Shown: positions 26,593-35,972 of the stretch, piece by piece
Layout of the letters: each line of letters begins with the position of its first letter
Numbering within the stretch: the first letter of the stretch is position 1
Assembly: GCF_000577615.1 (NCBI RefSeq)
Contig: NZ_CBXX010000010.1
Location: forward strand, 62,001 to 126,000
DNA: 64,000 nt
Reading direction: 5' to 3'
Source of the DNA: Herbaspirillum sp. RV1423
GTDB taxonomy: Bacteria; Pseudomonadota; Gammaproteobacteria; Burkholderiales; Burkholderiaceae_D
Program-made: the position numbers and the translations under genes
Notes under the pieces: model-generated
The model's database searches: none
Told to the model about the DNA's origin: nothing
What the model saw: the letters and a program-made list of their open reading frames with translations, nothing else

Positions 26593-27944
26593 GTTTGCTC
26601 CGGACGATGTTGCGGGTTGAAGTGCTTCCTGATATCCATCCAGCATCGATAATAGTCCTTCTGCAGCGTCGGCGAAGCCAGCGCATGGCGCGTCGGCTTG
26701 ATGATATTGCGCGTCTCGATCATGAAGGCCATGGTGTCGGCCACCTTGTCCGGCTTTGTCGTGTCGCTGCGGCTGGCCTTCTCGAAGGTGGCGCTGTCGG
26801 GACCGTGGCCGGTCATGCAATTGTGCAGGCTGGCGCCGCCCGGAAGGAAGCCCTCGGCCTTGGCGTCGTACTCGCCATGGATCAGTCCCATGAATTCGCT
26901 GGCCACGTTGCGGTGGAACCAGGGTGGACGGAAGGTATGTTCCGCCGCCAGCCAGCGCGGCGGAAAGATCACGAAATCCAGCATATCCACGCCCGGCGTA
27001 TCGCTCTGCGCCTGCAACACCAGGAAGATGGACGGATCGGGATGATCGTAGCTGATCGAACCTATCGTATTGAAGCGACGCAAGTCGTACTTGTAGGGCG
27101 CGTAATTGCCGTGCCATGCCACCACGTCCAGCGGCGAGTGGCCGATCCTGGCCTGCCACAGCTTGCCGCCGAATTTGGCGATCAATCTGAAATCGCCTTC
27201 GCGATCTTCATACCAGGCATGCGGCGTCAGGAAATCGCGCGGATTGGCGAGGCCGTTGGAACCGAGCGGTCCCAGGTCCGGCAGGCGCAGCAGCGCGCCG
27301 AAGTTTTCGCACACATAGCCTTGCGCCTGACCGTCGGGCAACCTGACCTGGAAACGCACGCCGCGCGGAATCACCGCGATCTCCTGCGGCTCGATATCGA
27401 TCGTACCCATTTCGGTCAGCAATTGCAGACGGCCGGTCTGCGGCACGATCAGCAATTCGCCGTCGGCGGAATAAAAGAAACAGTCCGTCATCGACCGGTT
27501 GGCCGCGTACAAGTGGATCGCGCAACCGCTCTGTGCATCCGGCGAACCGTTGCCGGCCATGGTCATCAGGCCGGCAACGAAATCGGTCGGCGCGCCCGGC
27601 ATCGCCTGCGGATCCCACCGCAACTGGTTGGGCGGCGCATCGACTTCATCGAAACCGCCGGCGATCAGACCGTTGTCGATACGTTCGAACGGCTCATGCA
27701 TCGCCGCCGGGCGGATGCGATACAGCCACGAGCGGCGATTGTGGCTGCGCGGCGCGGTGAAGGCGGTACCGGAAACCTGCTCGGCATACAGGCCGTAGGC
27801 AACCTGCTGCGGCGAATTCTGGTTCGCCGGCAAGGCGCCGGGCAAGGCTTCGGTCGCAAATTCATTGCCGAAGCCCGATTGATAGCCGGCCGTCTTGCCG
27901 GCTGTTGTGCGATTGGCGATTGCCGATTCTGCAAGCGTATTCAT
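26589..27944 (-). CDS. hmgA: Homogentisate 1,2-dioxygenase
   Basis: Iron-dependent ring-cleaving enzyme converting homogentisate to maleylacetoacetate. The 451-residue length is usual. The N-terminus contains [19 protein letters not shown]. The iron-binding region is near the C-terminus, with [18 protein letters not shown] supplying His and Glu ligands and [17 protein letters not shown] a further His. It is the second gene of the operon, 28 bp after the MFS gene and overlapping fahA by four bases. No hpd (hydroxyphenylpyruvate dioxygenase) is nearby. Confidence 0.96.
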   Translation of the reverse strand: MNTLAESAIANRTTAGKTAGYQSGFGNEFATEALPGALPANQNSPQQVAYGLYAEQVSGTAFTAPRSHNRRSWLYRIRPAAMHEPFERIDNGLIAGGFDEVDAPPNQLRWDPQAMPGAPTDFVAGLMTMAGNGSPDAQSGCAIHLYAANRSMTDCFFYSADGELLIVPQTGRLQLLTEMGTIDIEPQEIAVIPRGVRFQVRLPDGQAQGYVCENFGALLRLPDLGPLGSNGLANPRDFLTPHAWYEDREGDFRLIAKFGGKLWQARIGHSPLDVVAWHGNYAPYKYDLRRFNTIGSISYDHPDPSIFLVLQAQSDTPGVDMLDFVIFPPRWLAAEHTFRPPWFHRNVASEFMGLIHGEYDAKAEGFLPGGASLHNCMTGHGPDSATFEKASRSDTTKPDKVADTMAFMIETRNIIKPTRHALASPTLQKDYYRCWMDIRKHFNPQHRPEQT

Positions 27945-27972
27945 GGTCTGTCCTTCTCAAGAATGCGAACGT

Positions 27973-29289
27973 TTACTGCGGTCGGTACCAATGCAGGCGC
28001 GCCACCATCAGCGCCGACACGATCGCCGGCACCGCCGCCGCGACGAACAGTGAACTGTTGGCCCATTGCATGGCGATCAGTTGGCCGCCGATGACCGGCC
28101 CCAGCACCGAGCCGATACGGCCGATGCCAAGCGCCCAGCCGATGCCGGTCGAACGCAACTGGGTCGGATAAAACGTGCCTGCCAGCGCATTGACGGCGGG
28201 CTGGCCGCCCACCACGCAAAAGCCGGCGACGATCACGCAGAGGAACAGCAGGACCGGCATCGTCGCCACACGGCCGATCAATGCAATGAAAATGCAGGCC
28301 GCCACGAAACAGGCGCCCAGCACCTTGGTGAAACCGAAACGATTGATGAACCAGCCCAGCGTCAGCGTCCCGACGATGCCGCCGACCTGCAGCGAGGTGC
28401 CGATCAGCACCGCCGTGCCGGTGGAATAACCGGCGTCCTTGATCAGCGTCGGCAGCCAGTTGGACAGGAAATACAGATTGATCAGGTTCATGAAACTGAT
28501 CAGCCACAACAGCAGCGTCACGCCGGCACGACCCTCGCGGAACAGTTCCGCCACCGGCATGCCTTCGCTCCTGGCTTCCTTGACGACGACCGTGCTGCCC
28601 TGGTCGATCTCCAGGTCCGGCTGGACCTTGCGCAGCCAGCGCGCCACTTGCTGCATCGGGCGCTTGCGCAGCACCAGAAACTGGATCGATTCAGGCAGCC
28701 ACGCCAGCATCGCCACACCCAGCAATGCCGGAATCAGGCCGCCGACCAGGAACACCGAACGCCAGCCGAATGCTGGAATCAACGCCGCACTGACGAAACC
28801 GCCCACCGCCGCGCCCACCGTGAAGCCGCACGACACCAGCATCATGCGCGTCACGCGCGAACCGTTCGGGCTGAACTCGCCGACCAGCGCCATCGCGTTC
28901 GGCATGATGCTGCCGAGGCCGAAACCGGTAATGAAGCGCAACACCAGCAATTCATCGATGGTCTGCACACGCGTGGTCAGCAGCATGCAGATGGCGAAGA
29001 AAAAGGTCGAAACAATCAGCACCGGACGGCGGCCGTATCTGTCGCCCACCGGCGTCAGCGCCAGCGAACCGAGCAGCATGCCGAACAGGCCCGCACCGAA
29101 CACCGGGCCGAGGCTGGCCTTGTTGACCTGCCAGTCGCCGATGATGGCCGGTGCGACATAGCCCATGGCCTGGATGTCGAAACCGTCGATGATCAGACAC
29201 AGGCCGCATAGCAGCAACAGGCCAAATTGAAACGCGCCGAAACGGCTTTGCTCGACGACCTGATCGACATTGATCACATCGGATTTCAT
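27973..29289 (-). CDS. MFS transporter, aromatic acid:H+ symporter family (PcaK/BenK-like)
   Basis: A 438-residue major facilitator with about 12 helices. The AAHS hallmark DGFD is in LCLIIDGFDIQAMGY of helix 1 and DRYGRRP in the first cytoplasmic loop, which in PcaK-like carriers are needed for aromatic acid uptake. Gene order places it first in the hmgA-fahA-maiA operon, so homogentisate or a related hydroxyphenylacetate is the likely substrate (inference). It is divergent from a LysR gene. Confidence 0.9.
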   Translation of the reverse strand: MKSDVINVDQVVEQSRFGAFQFGLLLLCGLCLIIDGFDIQAMGYVAPAIIGDWQVNKASLGPVFGAGLFGMLLGSLALTPVGDRYGRRPVLIVSTFFFAICMLLTTRVQTIDELLVLRFITGFGLGSIMPNAMALVGEFSPNGSRVTRMMLVSCGFTVGAAVGGFVSAALIPAFGWRSVFLVGGLIPALLGVAMLAWLPESIQFLVLRKRPMQQVARWLRKVQPDLEIDQGSTVVVKEARSEGMPVAELFREGRAGVTLLLWLISFMNLINLYFLSNWLPTLIKDAGYSTGTAVLIGTSLQVGGIVGTLTLGWFINRFGFTKVLGACFVAACIFIALIGRVATMPVLLFLCVIVAGFCVVGGQPAVNALAGTFYPTQLRSTGIGWALGIGRIGSVLGPVIGGQLIAMQWANSSLFVAAAVPAIVSALMVARLHWYRPQ

Positions 29290-29470
29290 TTGTACTCCTC
29301 CTGATTTTTTGTGGATGTGCTGAATGACGGCGACGCATGAACGACAAATGCGCCCGGCTGCAAGACAGCTTTATTGTTGTAAGACTCAGACTGTAGAGCA
29401 ATGATCCTGTTTTTACGATATAAATGTCGAAATGTAGTTCATTGATTTTATGAATAGTAGGTCTCTCCAC

Positions 29471-30379
29471 ATGATCGAACCCAAAGATATCGACCTCAAC
29501 CTGCTGGTGGTGTTTCAGGAAGTGTTCCAGGATCGCCAGATCTCGTCGGTGGCCCGCCGCCTGAACCTGTCGCAGCCGGCTGTCAGCAATGCGTTGGCGC
29601 GCTTGCGCCGCACCTTCGGTGACGAACTGTTCGTGCGCACCGCCCAGGGCATGCAGCCGACGCCGTTCGCCCAGCAACTGGCCGAGCCGGTGGCGGCGGC
29701 GCTGATCCATGTGTCGAAGGCGCTGAACCGGCAAGATGCATTTTCGGCCTCGGCCAGCAAGCGGCATTTCACGATCGCCATGACCGATGTCGGCGAGGTC
29801 TACTTCATGCCGGCGCTGATCGACGCATGCAACCGGCTCGCGCCGGGTATCCAGATCAGCACGGTGCGCGCCGGCGCCATCGACCTCAAGACCGAAATGG
29901 AGTCAGGCCGCGTCGACCTCGCCATCGGCGCTTTCGACAATGTTTCGGGCGCGTTATACCAGCGGCGGCTGTTCCGGCAAAACTATGTCAGCATGTTCCG
30001 CCAGGGCCATCCGCTGAGCGGCGGGAATGTGACCCTCAAGGAGTTCCTCGCGGCGCAACACCTCGTGGTATCGTCGCAGGAAAGTCCGTACGACCGCATC
30101 AACCAGAATCTGGAAAAGGCCGGCATCCGCGCCAACGTCAATTTCCGCGTGCCGCATTTCACCGCCGTGCCCTATATCGTCAGCACCACCGACCTGGTCG
30201 TGACGGTGCCGCTGAAGCTGGCCGAAAGCGCGGCCCGGCCGTTCAACCTACAATACATCCGTCCGCCGCTGCGGCTGCCTTCGTTGCAGACCAACGTCTT
30301 CTGGCACCGCCGCTTCAACCAGGACGAAGGCAACCAGTGGCTGCGCGGTTTCATTTCGGAGCATTTTGCCGAACAATAG
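29471..30379 (+). CDS. LysR family regulator, probably of the homogentisate operon
   Basis: A 302-residue LysR protein of the NodD/NahR-like group, opening MIEPKDIDLNLLVVFQEVF with helix-turn-helix SVARRLNLSQPAVSNALARL. Effector domain follows. ATG at 29471 is preferred because family members start at this point and an AGG lies about 9 nt upstream; ATG at 29450 is the alternative. It is divergent from the aromatic-acid MFS gene and 42 bp upstream of the formamidase-like gene, so it probably controls both directions in response to an aromatic intermediate. Confidence 0.9.
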   Translation: MIEPKDIDLNLLVVFQEVFQDRQISSVARRLNLSQPAVSNALARLRRTFGDELFVRTAQGMQPTPFAQQLAEPVAAALIHVSKALNRQDAFSASASKRHFTIAMTDVGEVYFMPALIDACNRLAPGIQISTVRAGAIDLKTEMESGRVDLAIGAFDNVSGALYQRRLFRQNYVSMFRQGHPLSGGNVTLKEFLAAQHLVVSSQESPYDRINQNLEKAGIRANVNFRVPHFTAVPYIVSTTDLVVTVPLKLAESAARPFNLQYIRPPLRLPSLQTNVFWHRRFNQDEGNQWLRGFISEHFAEQ

Positions 30380-30421
30380 GACAACGGGAACTTATTTCAT
30401 AAATAGTTCAGGAGACATCAT

Positions 30422-31273
30422 ATGCAGTACCTGCACTACGACCGCGAACAACTCGACCGCCAATACAACGTGCGCATCGGCATTGCACGCTTCCAGGACA
30501 TTTTCGACCGCTGGAATGCACAGGCAAAAGCCTATCGCCAGCAACACACGGCGCGCACCAACCTCCATTACGGCATGCACCGGCTGCAGACCCTGGACTA
30601 TTTCCCCGCCGAGGAAGAGAATGCGCCGCTGCTGGTGTTCGTGCATGGCGGCTACTGGCGCTCGCTGGACAAGGACGGCTTCAGCCACGTCGCCGCGCCT
30701 TACCTGCAAGCGGGGATCGCGGTCGCCCTGCTCAACTATCGCCTCGCCCCCGAAGTCGACATGCCCGGGATCGTCGCGGATGTCTGCGCAGGCTTTGCCT
30801 GGCTGTACCGGCAAGCCGCGACGCTCGGCTTCGACCCACAACGCATGCATGTCGCCGGGCACTCGGCCGGAGGCCATCTCGCGGCGATGCTGGCAAGCAC
30901 GGACTGGCATGCTTTCAACCTTCCCGCCGACGCCGTCAAAGGACTTTGCTGCATCAGCGGCCTTTACGATCTGGAACCTATACGCCTGTGCTACCTGAAT
31001 GAAACGCTGCGTCTCGATGAACCGCAAGTGGCGCAATTCAGTCCGCTGCATCACCTGCCGCCGACGACGATGCCGGTTGTGCTGACCGCGGGCGGCACCG
31101 AGTCGGCGGAATTCCACCGCCAGATGGCCGCCTATGCCGAACGCCTGGCGCATGCGGGCTTCTCCGTGCAGCGAGTCAGACTGTCGGACGGCCATCATCT
31201 CGACGTGATCGACAAGTTCGGCGACAGGGACGGCGAACTGGCGCGCGCATTGGTTGCGATGATCGGAAACTGA
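30422..31273 (+). CDS. Alpha/beta hydrolase, arylformamidase (kynurenine formamidase)-like
   Basis: A 283-residue hydrolase. It has the HGGYWR oxyanion motif typical of kynurenine-formamidase-type members of the esterase family, the nucleophile GHSAGG, an acidic residue in LTAGGTESAEF and a late His in DGHHLDVIDKF. CAGGAGACATCAT precedes the ATG. It follows the LysR gene on the same strand. An arylformamidase would make sense in aromatic amino acid breakdown, but the substrate may be another aryl amide or ester. Confidence 0.82.
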   Translation: MQYLHYDREQLDRQYNVRIGIARFQDIFDRWNAQAKAYRQQHTARTNLHYGMHRLQTLDYFPAEEENAPLLVFVHGGYWRSLDKDGFSHVAAPYLQAGIAVALLNYRLAPEVDMPGIVADVCAGFAWLYRQAATLGFDPQRMHVAGHSAGGHLAAMLASTDWHAFNLPADAVKGLCCISGLYDLEPIRLCYLNETLRLDEPQVAQFSPLHHLPPTTMPVVLTAGGTESAEFHRQMAAYAERLAHAGFSVQRVRLSDGHHLDVIDKFGDRDGELARALVAMIGN

Positions 31274-31375
31274 GGCGGAGAACCCGCAACGCAGTGTTAT
31301 CATGCCTCTTCTCCTGAATACGGTTTTCGGTTGCGCGCTGCCGTATTCCCCACTCTGCTTTGCTGTTCGTTATCG

Positions 31376-32536
31376 ATGTCCCGTCCTCCCTTGCTGCAAA
31401 TCGTCCCGCTCGCCGCGCTGACCGGCGTCGGCATGCTGACCACCGATCTCTATCTGCCCGCGTTGCCCCATCTCGCCCTTGATCTCGGCAGCGATGTGCC
31501 TGCCGTGCAGGCGACGATTTCCTCATTCATGATCACATTGGCGTTGTCGCAACTGCTGTGGGGCGCGCTGGCCGACCGGCTCGGCATGCGCAACACGCTG
31601 CTGGCAGGCATCGCCTTGCTGGCCGCCACCGGCGTCGCCTGCGCGCTGGCATCGGACGTCAATGCGTTGATCATCTATCGCGCCGTGCAAGGCATCGGTG
31701 CGGGCGCCGCGACGGTGGTGGTGCCGGTGCTGCTGCGGCGGCGCTTTGCCGACGCCGATGCAATGCGCGCGATTTCCTGGGTGAGCATCGCCGAATCCAT
31801 CATCCCGGCGGTTGCGCCGGTGATCGGCGCCGGCATCCTGCTGGTGTCGGGCTGGCGCAGTAATTTCTGGCTGGTAGCGACGCTGGCGCTGGGCCTGTTG
31901 CCGTTCATCCTGACGCTGGTGCCGGGACGCCAGGTGCTGCATACCGAGGATGAAACCGTCAGCTACGCCGCGCTGCTGAAGAATCGCATTTATCTGCGCG
32001 ACGCCACCGTATACGGACTGACCTTCGGCGCGCTGGTCACTTTCGTCGCCAGCGCGCCGCATCTGATCGAACAATGGAGCGGATACGGTCCCGGCATGTT
32101 TGCGCTGATGCAAGTCTGCGGCGTATCGGCCTTCATCGTCGCAGCTTCGCGCGCTGGCGCCATGGCGCATCGCTGCGGCATCTACAAGCTGATGCAGTCG
32201 GGCGCGGCCGTGCAACTGCTGTCGGTGGCCGGGTTGATTGCGCTGGGCTTGCTGGACCAACGCCATGTCGCGCCGCTGATCCTGTGCTGGATGCTGTTCT
32301 GCGCCGGCCTGGGCCTGCGCGGCCCATCCACCGTCACCCGCGCGTTGTCGGTGCCGAAATCGCTGACCAGCCTAGCGTCAGGTTTCCTGATGTTCCTGGC
32401 GCTGACCTTGTCGGGAATCGGCACCCAGCTCGCCGGCTTCCTGTTGCATCGCGGCCTGCTGCCCGTGGCCTTGCTGGTCGCCGCGATGATCCTCGCCAGC
32501 CTGCTTCTGCAGCGCGACGGCGCCGCAACCCAATGA
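31376..32536 (+). CDS. MFS drug exporter, Bcr/CflA family
   Basis: A 386-residue major facilitator with about 12 helices. Helix 1 carries MLTTDLYLPALPHLALDLG, the Asp-Leu-Tyr-x-Pro signature of Bcr/CflA multidrug exporters, and GALADRLGMRNTLLAG is the first cytoplasmic loop. The ATG at 31376 is used; a TTG 45 bp upstream would extend it without support. No regulator is next to it. The substrate is unknown. Confidence 0.9.
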   Translation: MSRPPLLQIVPLAALTGVGMLTTDLYLPALPHLALDLGSDVPAVQATISSFMITLALSQLLWGALADRLGMRNTLLAGIALLAATGVACALASDVNALIIYRAVQGIGAGAATVVVPVLLRRRFADADAMRAISWVSIAESIIPAVAPVIGAGILLVSGWRSNFWLVATLALGLLPFILTLVPGRQVLHTEDETVSYAALLKNRIYLRDATVYGLTFGALVTFVASAPHLIEQWSGYGPGMFALMQVCGVSAFIVAASRAGAMAHRCGIYKLMQSGAAVQLLSVAGLIALGLLDQRHVAPLILCWMLFCAGLGLRGPSTVTRALSVPKSLTSLASGFLMFLALTLSGIGTQLAGFLLHRGLLPVALLVAAMILASLLLQRDGAATQ

Positions 32537-32587
32537 CAAGAAACAAACATTCGACCGGTATCTCGGAAACAATCCTGATACATATCG

Positions 32588-32619
32588 GAATAATTCTCAT
32601 TCTCCAAATCATTTATAAT
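32588..32619 (+). promoter_or_regulatory. Fur-box-like site overlapping a promoter
   Basis: GAATAATTCTCATT (32588-32601) matches the right part of the proteobacterial Fur site; the left half is poor. It is followed 12 bp later by TATAAT (32614-32619), a consensus -10 element. It lies about 80-110 bp before the PepSY-flavoreductase gene. Iron control is inferred. Confidence 0.5.
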
Positions 32620-32696
32620 AGAGCGCTTTAGGGAAACGCCTTTCCGCTCGCTGGCGCCAGACAAACTCGCCGCCAGCCTGCCTATCAAAGAAAAAC

Positions 32697-35306
32697 ATGT
32701 TCAAGAAAATCTGGTTCCAGGTGCACTGGTTCATCGGCATCACTGCGGGCACCGTCCTCATGGCGATCGGCGTTACCGGCGCCGTCCTGTCTTTCCGCGA
32801 AGAAATCATCGACTGGATCAATCCCGGCGTCGTCCATGTCGCCGCACGCCAGCAAGCAGTCCTGACCCCGCAGCAAATCATCGAACGCCTGCACGCCGCC
32901 GTTCCCGACGAGCGCGTAGCCAACCTCACGCTCTACGCCGAACCGGGCGCTTCCGCGCGCATCAATTTCGCCCCACCGCCCGGCGTGCGCCGCGGCGAAC
33001 TGCGCTATGCCGATCCGTATACCGGCGCACTGCTGCCGCCGCCGGCCGGCAATGCATTCTTTGAGTTCATCGAACGCTTCCACCGCTGGCTGCTGCTGCC
33101 GGTCGACAACGGCAAGGTCGTCGCCGGCAGCCTGTCCATGTGCCTGCTGGTCCTGGCGCTGTCCGGCCTGTACATGCGCTGGCCGCGCCGCGCGCTCAAC
33201 TGGCGCGCGTGGTTCAGACTGGATTTCGGCTTGTCCGGCCGCTCTTTTCTGTGGAACCTGCATTCGGTGATCGGCACCTGGGCGCTGGTGATGTATGTGA
33301 TTTTCACGACCACCGGCATGTATTGGGCGTTCGACTGGTTCAAGCAAGGCGTGAATGCGCTGGCGGGCCAGGAGACGCCGATGCGCATGGCGCCGCCGCA
33401 GAAGAAGGACAAGAAAGACAAGGGCGAAAAAGCCGAAACCCCACCCGCCCCGCTTGACCTGACGCTGGCCTGGAGCGTCTTCCAGCGTGAAGCCGGTCCG
33501 TACACGCTGGTCAGCATGCGCCTGCCGGAAAAAGCCGCGCAGGCAATCCAGTTCACTTACCTGCCGCCCGATGCCGCCCACGAACGCGCGCGCGACCGCC
33601 TGACCATCCTGCCCCTGAGCGGCGAGGTCAGGCAGAATGAACGATTCGCCGACAAGAGTCGCGGCGGACGTTTCATCGGCGCCATTTATCCGCTGCACAT
33701 GGGCACCTATTTCGGCCTGCCGGGGCGCATCGTCATGGCGCTTGCCGCGCTGATCATGCCGCTGTTCGGCATCACCGGCTGGATGCTGTACCTTGACCGC
33801 CGCCGCAAGAAACGCGCAGTGCGCGCCGAACGTGCGCTGCTCGATCAAAGCGGGACGGCGACGATCAGGCCCGCCGTCACGGCCGGAGACAAGGCTCCAG
33901 ACGAGGAAAGCATCCTGCTGGCCTATGCCACGCAAGCCGGCCAGGCCGAACGCATTGCCCTGCACACCGCTGCCGTCCTGCAAAAAGCCGGTGTGACGGT
34001 GACCGTGCAATCGCTAGCGATGCTGGATCCGGAACGCCTGCGCCACTTCCACCGCGCGCTGTTTGTTGCGAGCACCTTCGGCGAAGGCGAACCGCCCGAC
34101 AGCGCGCGCCGCTTCGCCAGACAACTCGCGCACCAGCAAGGCGGCGCGCTAAGCCATGTGCAATACGGCTTGCTGGCGCTGGGCGACCGCCATTACGAAA
34201 AATTCTGCGGCTTCGGCCACAGCCTCGACCATTGGCTGCGCAGCCAGGGCGCGCAAGCATTCTTCCCGATGATCGAGGTCGACAACAATGCACCGGCCGA
34301 CCTTGCCAGATGGCAGCATGAACTCGCGGCGCTGACCGGCGGCGCACCGCTGGAAGAAGCGCCAGCAAAGGAACCGGAAGCCGCTTATGCCGGCTGGATC
34401 CTGCGTGAACGCAAACTGCTCAATCCCGGCAGTTGCGGTTCAGGCATCTACCATCTGGAATTCGAATCGCCGGCCGGACTAGACCCGCAATGGCAATCCG
34501 GCGCGCTGGCGGAAATGCTGCCGCGCCACGCGCCCGACCGCATTGCGCTGTTCCTTGAACGCGTCGGACTGGATGGCGATATCGCCGTGCGGCACCAAGG
34601 TGCGACGCGTAAGCTCGCCGATGCCCTTGCGCGCAGCGTGCTGCCCGCCGCCAAATCAGACATTACGGACATTGCTCCGCAAGCGCTGGCCGACAGCCTG
34701 CAGCCGCTGGCGTCGCGCCGGTATTCAGTGGCGTCGGTGCAGGAAGACGGACGCGTACACCTGCTGGTGCGGCAGGTGGCGCACGAGGACGGCTTCGGCC
34801 TGGCCTCGGGCTGGCTGACCGAATACGCGCAGCCGGGCGACGCCGTCGACATGCGCCTGCTGGAAAACAACAGCTTCGCGCTGGCGCCCGAACCCGGCCC
34901 GGCTATTTTCATCGGCAACGGCTCCGGCCTGGCCGGCCTGCGCAGCCACCTGCGCGCACGCATCGCGCGCGGCCAGCGCCGCAACTGGCTGCTGTTCGGC
35001 GAACGCAAGCGCGCCAACGACTTCCTCTACCGTGAAGAAATCGAGCAATGGATGCAGGACGACATGCTCAGCCGCGTCGACATCGCCTTCTCACGCGACC
35101 AGCCTGAACGCATCTATGTCCAGGACAAGCTGCGCCAGGCAGCCGACATGCTGAAGGCATGGATCAGCGAAGGCGCGGTGCTGTACGTCTGCGGCAGCCT
35201 CGACGGCATGGCCGCCGGCATCGACGCCGCCTTGTCCGAGCTGCTCGGCGAAGCGGCGCTGGACGATCTCATCGCCCAGGGCCGCTATCGCCGCGATGTC
35301 TATTGA
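32697..35306 (+). CDS. PepSY membrane domain fused to CysJ-like flavodoxin/FNR reductase
   Basis: An 869-residue fusion. Residues 1-385 form a PepSY-TM module with helices near 12-34, 140-158, 190-215 and 345-365, conserved His in FHRWLLLP and HSVIGTWA. A Lys/Asp-rich linker lies near 238-248 (KKDKKDKGEK). Residues 400-550 are a flavodoxin-like FMN domain (AYATQAGQAERIA, STFGEGEPPDSA, ALGDRHYEKFCG). The rest is an FAD/NADPH reductase with IFIGNGSGLAGLRSHLR, FGERKR and YVCGS. It can carry electrons from NADPH across the membrane; a Fur-like site suggests ferric-siderophore or heme-iron reduction. Confidence 0.9.
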   Translation: MFKKIWFQVHWFIGITAGTVLMAIGVTGAVLSFREEIIDWINPGVVHVAARQQAVLTPQQIIERLHAAVPDERVANLTLYAEPGASARINFAPPPGVRRGELRYADPYTGALLPPPAGNAFFEFIERFHRWLLLPVDNGKVVAGSLSMCLLVLALSGLYMRWPRRALNWRAWFRLDFGLSGRSFLWNLHSVIGTWALVMYVIFTTTGMYWAFDWFKQGVNALAGQETPMRMAPPQKKDKKDKGEKAETPPAPLDLTLAWSVFQREAGPYTLVSMRLPEKAAQAIQFTYLPPDAAHERARDRLTILPLSGEVRQNERFADKSRGGRFIGAIYPLHMGTYFGLPGRIVMALAALIMPLFGITGWMLYLDRRRKKRAVRAERALLDQSGTATIRPAVTAGDKAPDEESILLAYATQAGQAERIALHTAAVLQKAGVTVTVQSLAMLDPERLRHFHRALFVASTFGEGEPPDSARRFARQLAHQQGGALSHVQYGLLALGDRHYEKFCGFGHSLDHWLRSQGAQAFFPMIEVDNNAPADLARWQHELAALTGGAPLEEAPAKEPEAAYAGWILRERKLLNPGSCGSGIYHLEFESPAGLDPQWQSGALAEMLPRHAPDRIALFLERVGLDGDIAVRHQGATRKLADALARSVLPAAKSDITDIAPQALADSLQPLASRRYSVASVQEDGRVHLLVRQVAHEDGFGLASGWLTEYAQPGDAVDMRLLENNSFALAPEPGPAIFIGNGSGLAGLRSHLRARIARGQRRNWLLFGERKRANDFLYREEIEQWMQDDMLSRVDIAFSRDQPERIYVQDKLRQAADMLKAWISEGAVLYVCGSLDGMAAGIDAALSELLGEAALDDLIAQGRYRRDVY

Positions 35307-35701
35307 TAATTGTTATCTTGCTGCCGCAGCCCGAACTCGGCCTGCGGCAGCGCCCACATCACCGCATCCATTACAATCGGCACCGCTTCGGCCTGTACGC
35401 ACAGGCACAGTTGCATCTTGCGTGCATGATCCAGCGGCGACATGCGCATGAAGCACACGCAATAGCCGCAGCTTTCCATGACGACGTGGCGCAAGCGCGT
35501 GACATCGCTGCTCTCCACCGTAATATGCATCATGCGTTCGCGCTGCTTGGGAAACGCCACCGGCTTATGCTGTCCCGATCCGTCCGGCCGGGAGGCGCCG
35601 GACGGCGCCGCCGGCGTGTTCGCCATCAGCGACGGCAACACCTGCGGAAACAGCAGCTTGTTCAGCACGGAAGAACGTTTTCTCCACACCATGGGATTCA
35701 T
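35300..35701 (-). CDS. Small Cys-containing protein of unknown function
   Basis: A 133-residue product that I do not recognise. The second half has protein-like composition with HITVESSDVTRLRHVV followed by MESCGYCVCFMRM, a cluster of three Cys within six residues, and a further Cys pair in MQLCLCVQAE. ATG at 35701 has AGG 7 nt upstream; an internal ATG before HITVES would give a shorter form. It converges with the reductase gene and overlaps its last seven bases. The Ser/Pro-rich first half may be disordered. Confidence 0.55.
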   Translation of the reverse strand: MNPMVWRKRSSVLNKLLFPQVLPSLMANTPAAPSGASRPDGSGQHKPVAFPKQRERMMHITVESSDVTRLRHVVMESCGYCVCFMRMSPLDHARKMQLCLCVQAEAVPIVMDAVMWALPQAEFGLRQQDNNYQ

Positions 35702-35972
35702 AGCAAACCTGTCGTCGAGTAAGTGACGAGGCAAGCTTAGCCAGCTTTTTATAAAGAACATCTAAAAAGACAGACTGTCCGGGTAAACATCCGGTAAAAA
35801 TCCGCTGCGCCGCCGCAACTGCAACCGACACTGTAGGCAACTTTCCCCTTTTACTGTAGGACTCCGCCGTTTCACGGTATCAAAGGCCACGGCAAGGCGC
35901 AAGTGCGTCGGGAGTGAGCCTATACTCAAGACATGATTCTTACCGCCGATCATTGCCTGCCGGATCGTCACG

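Noticed and set aside
26593-27159. Long upstream extension of fahA
   Set aside because: The extension runs through hmgA in another frame; a good ribosome site and family start place fahA at 26592.
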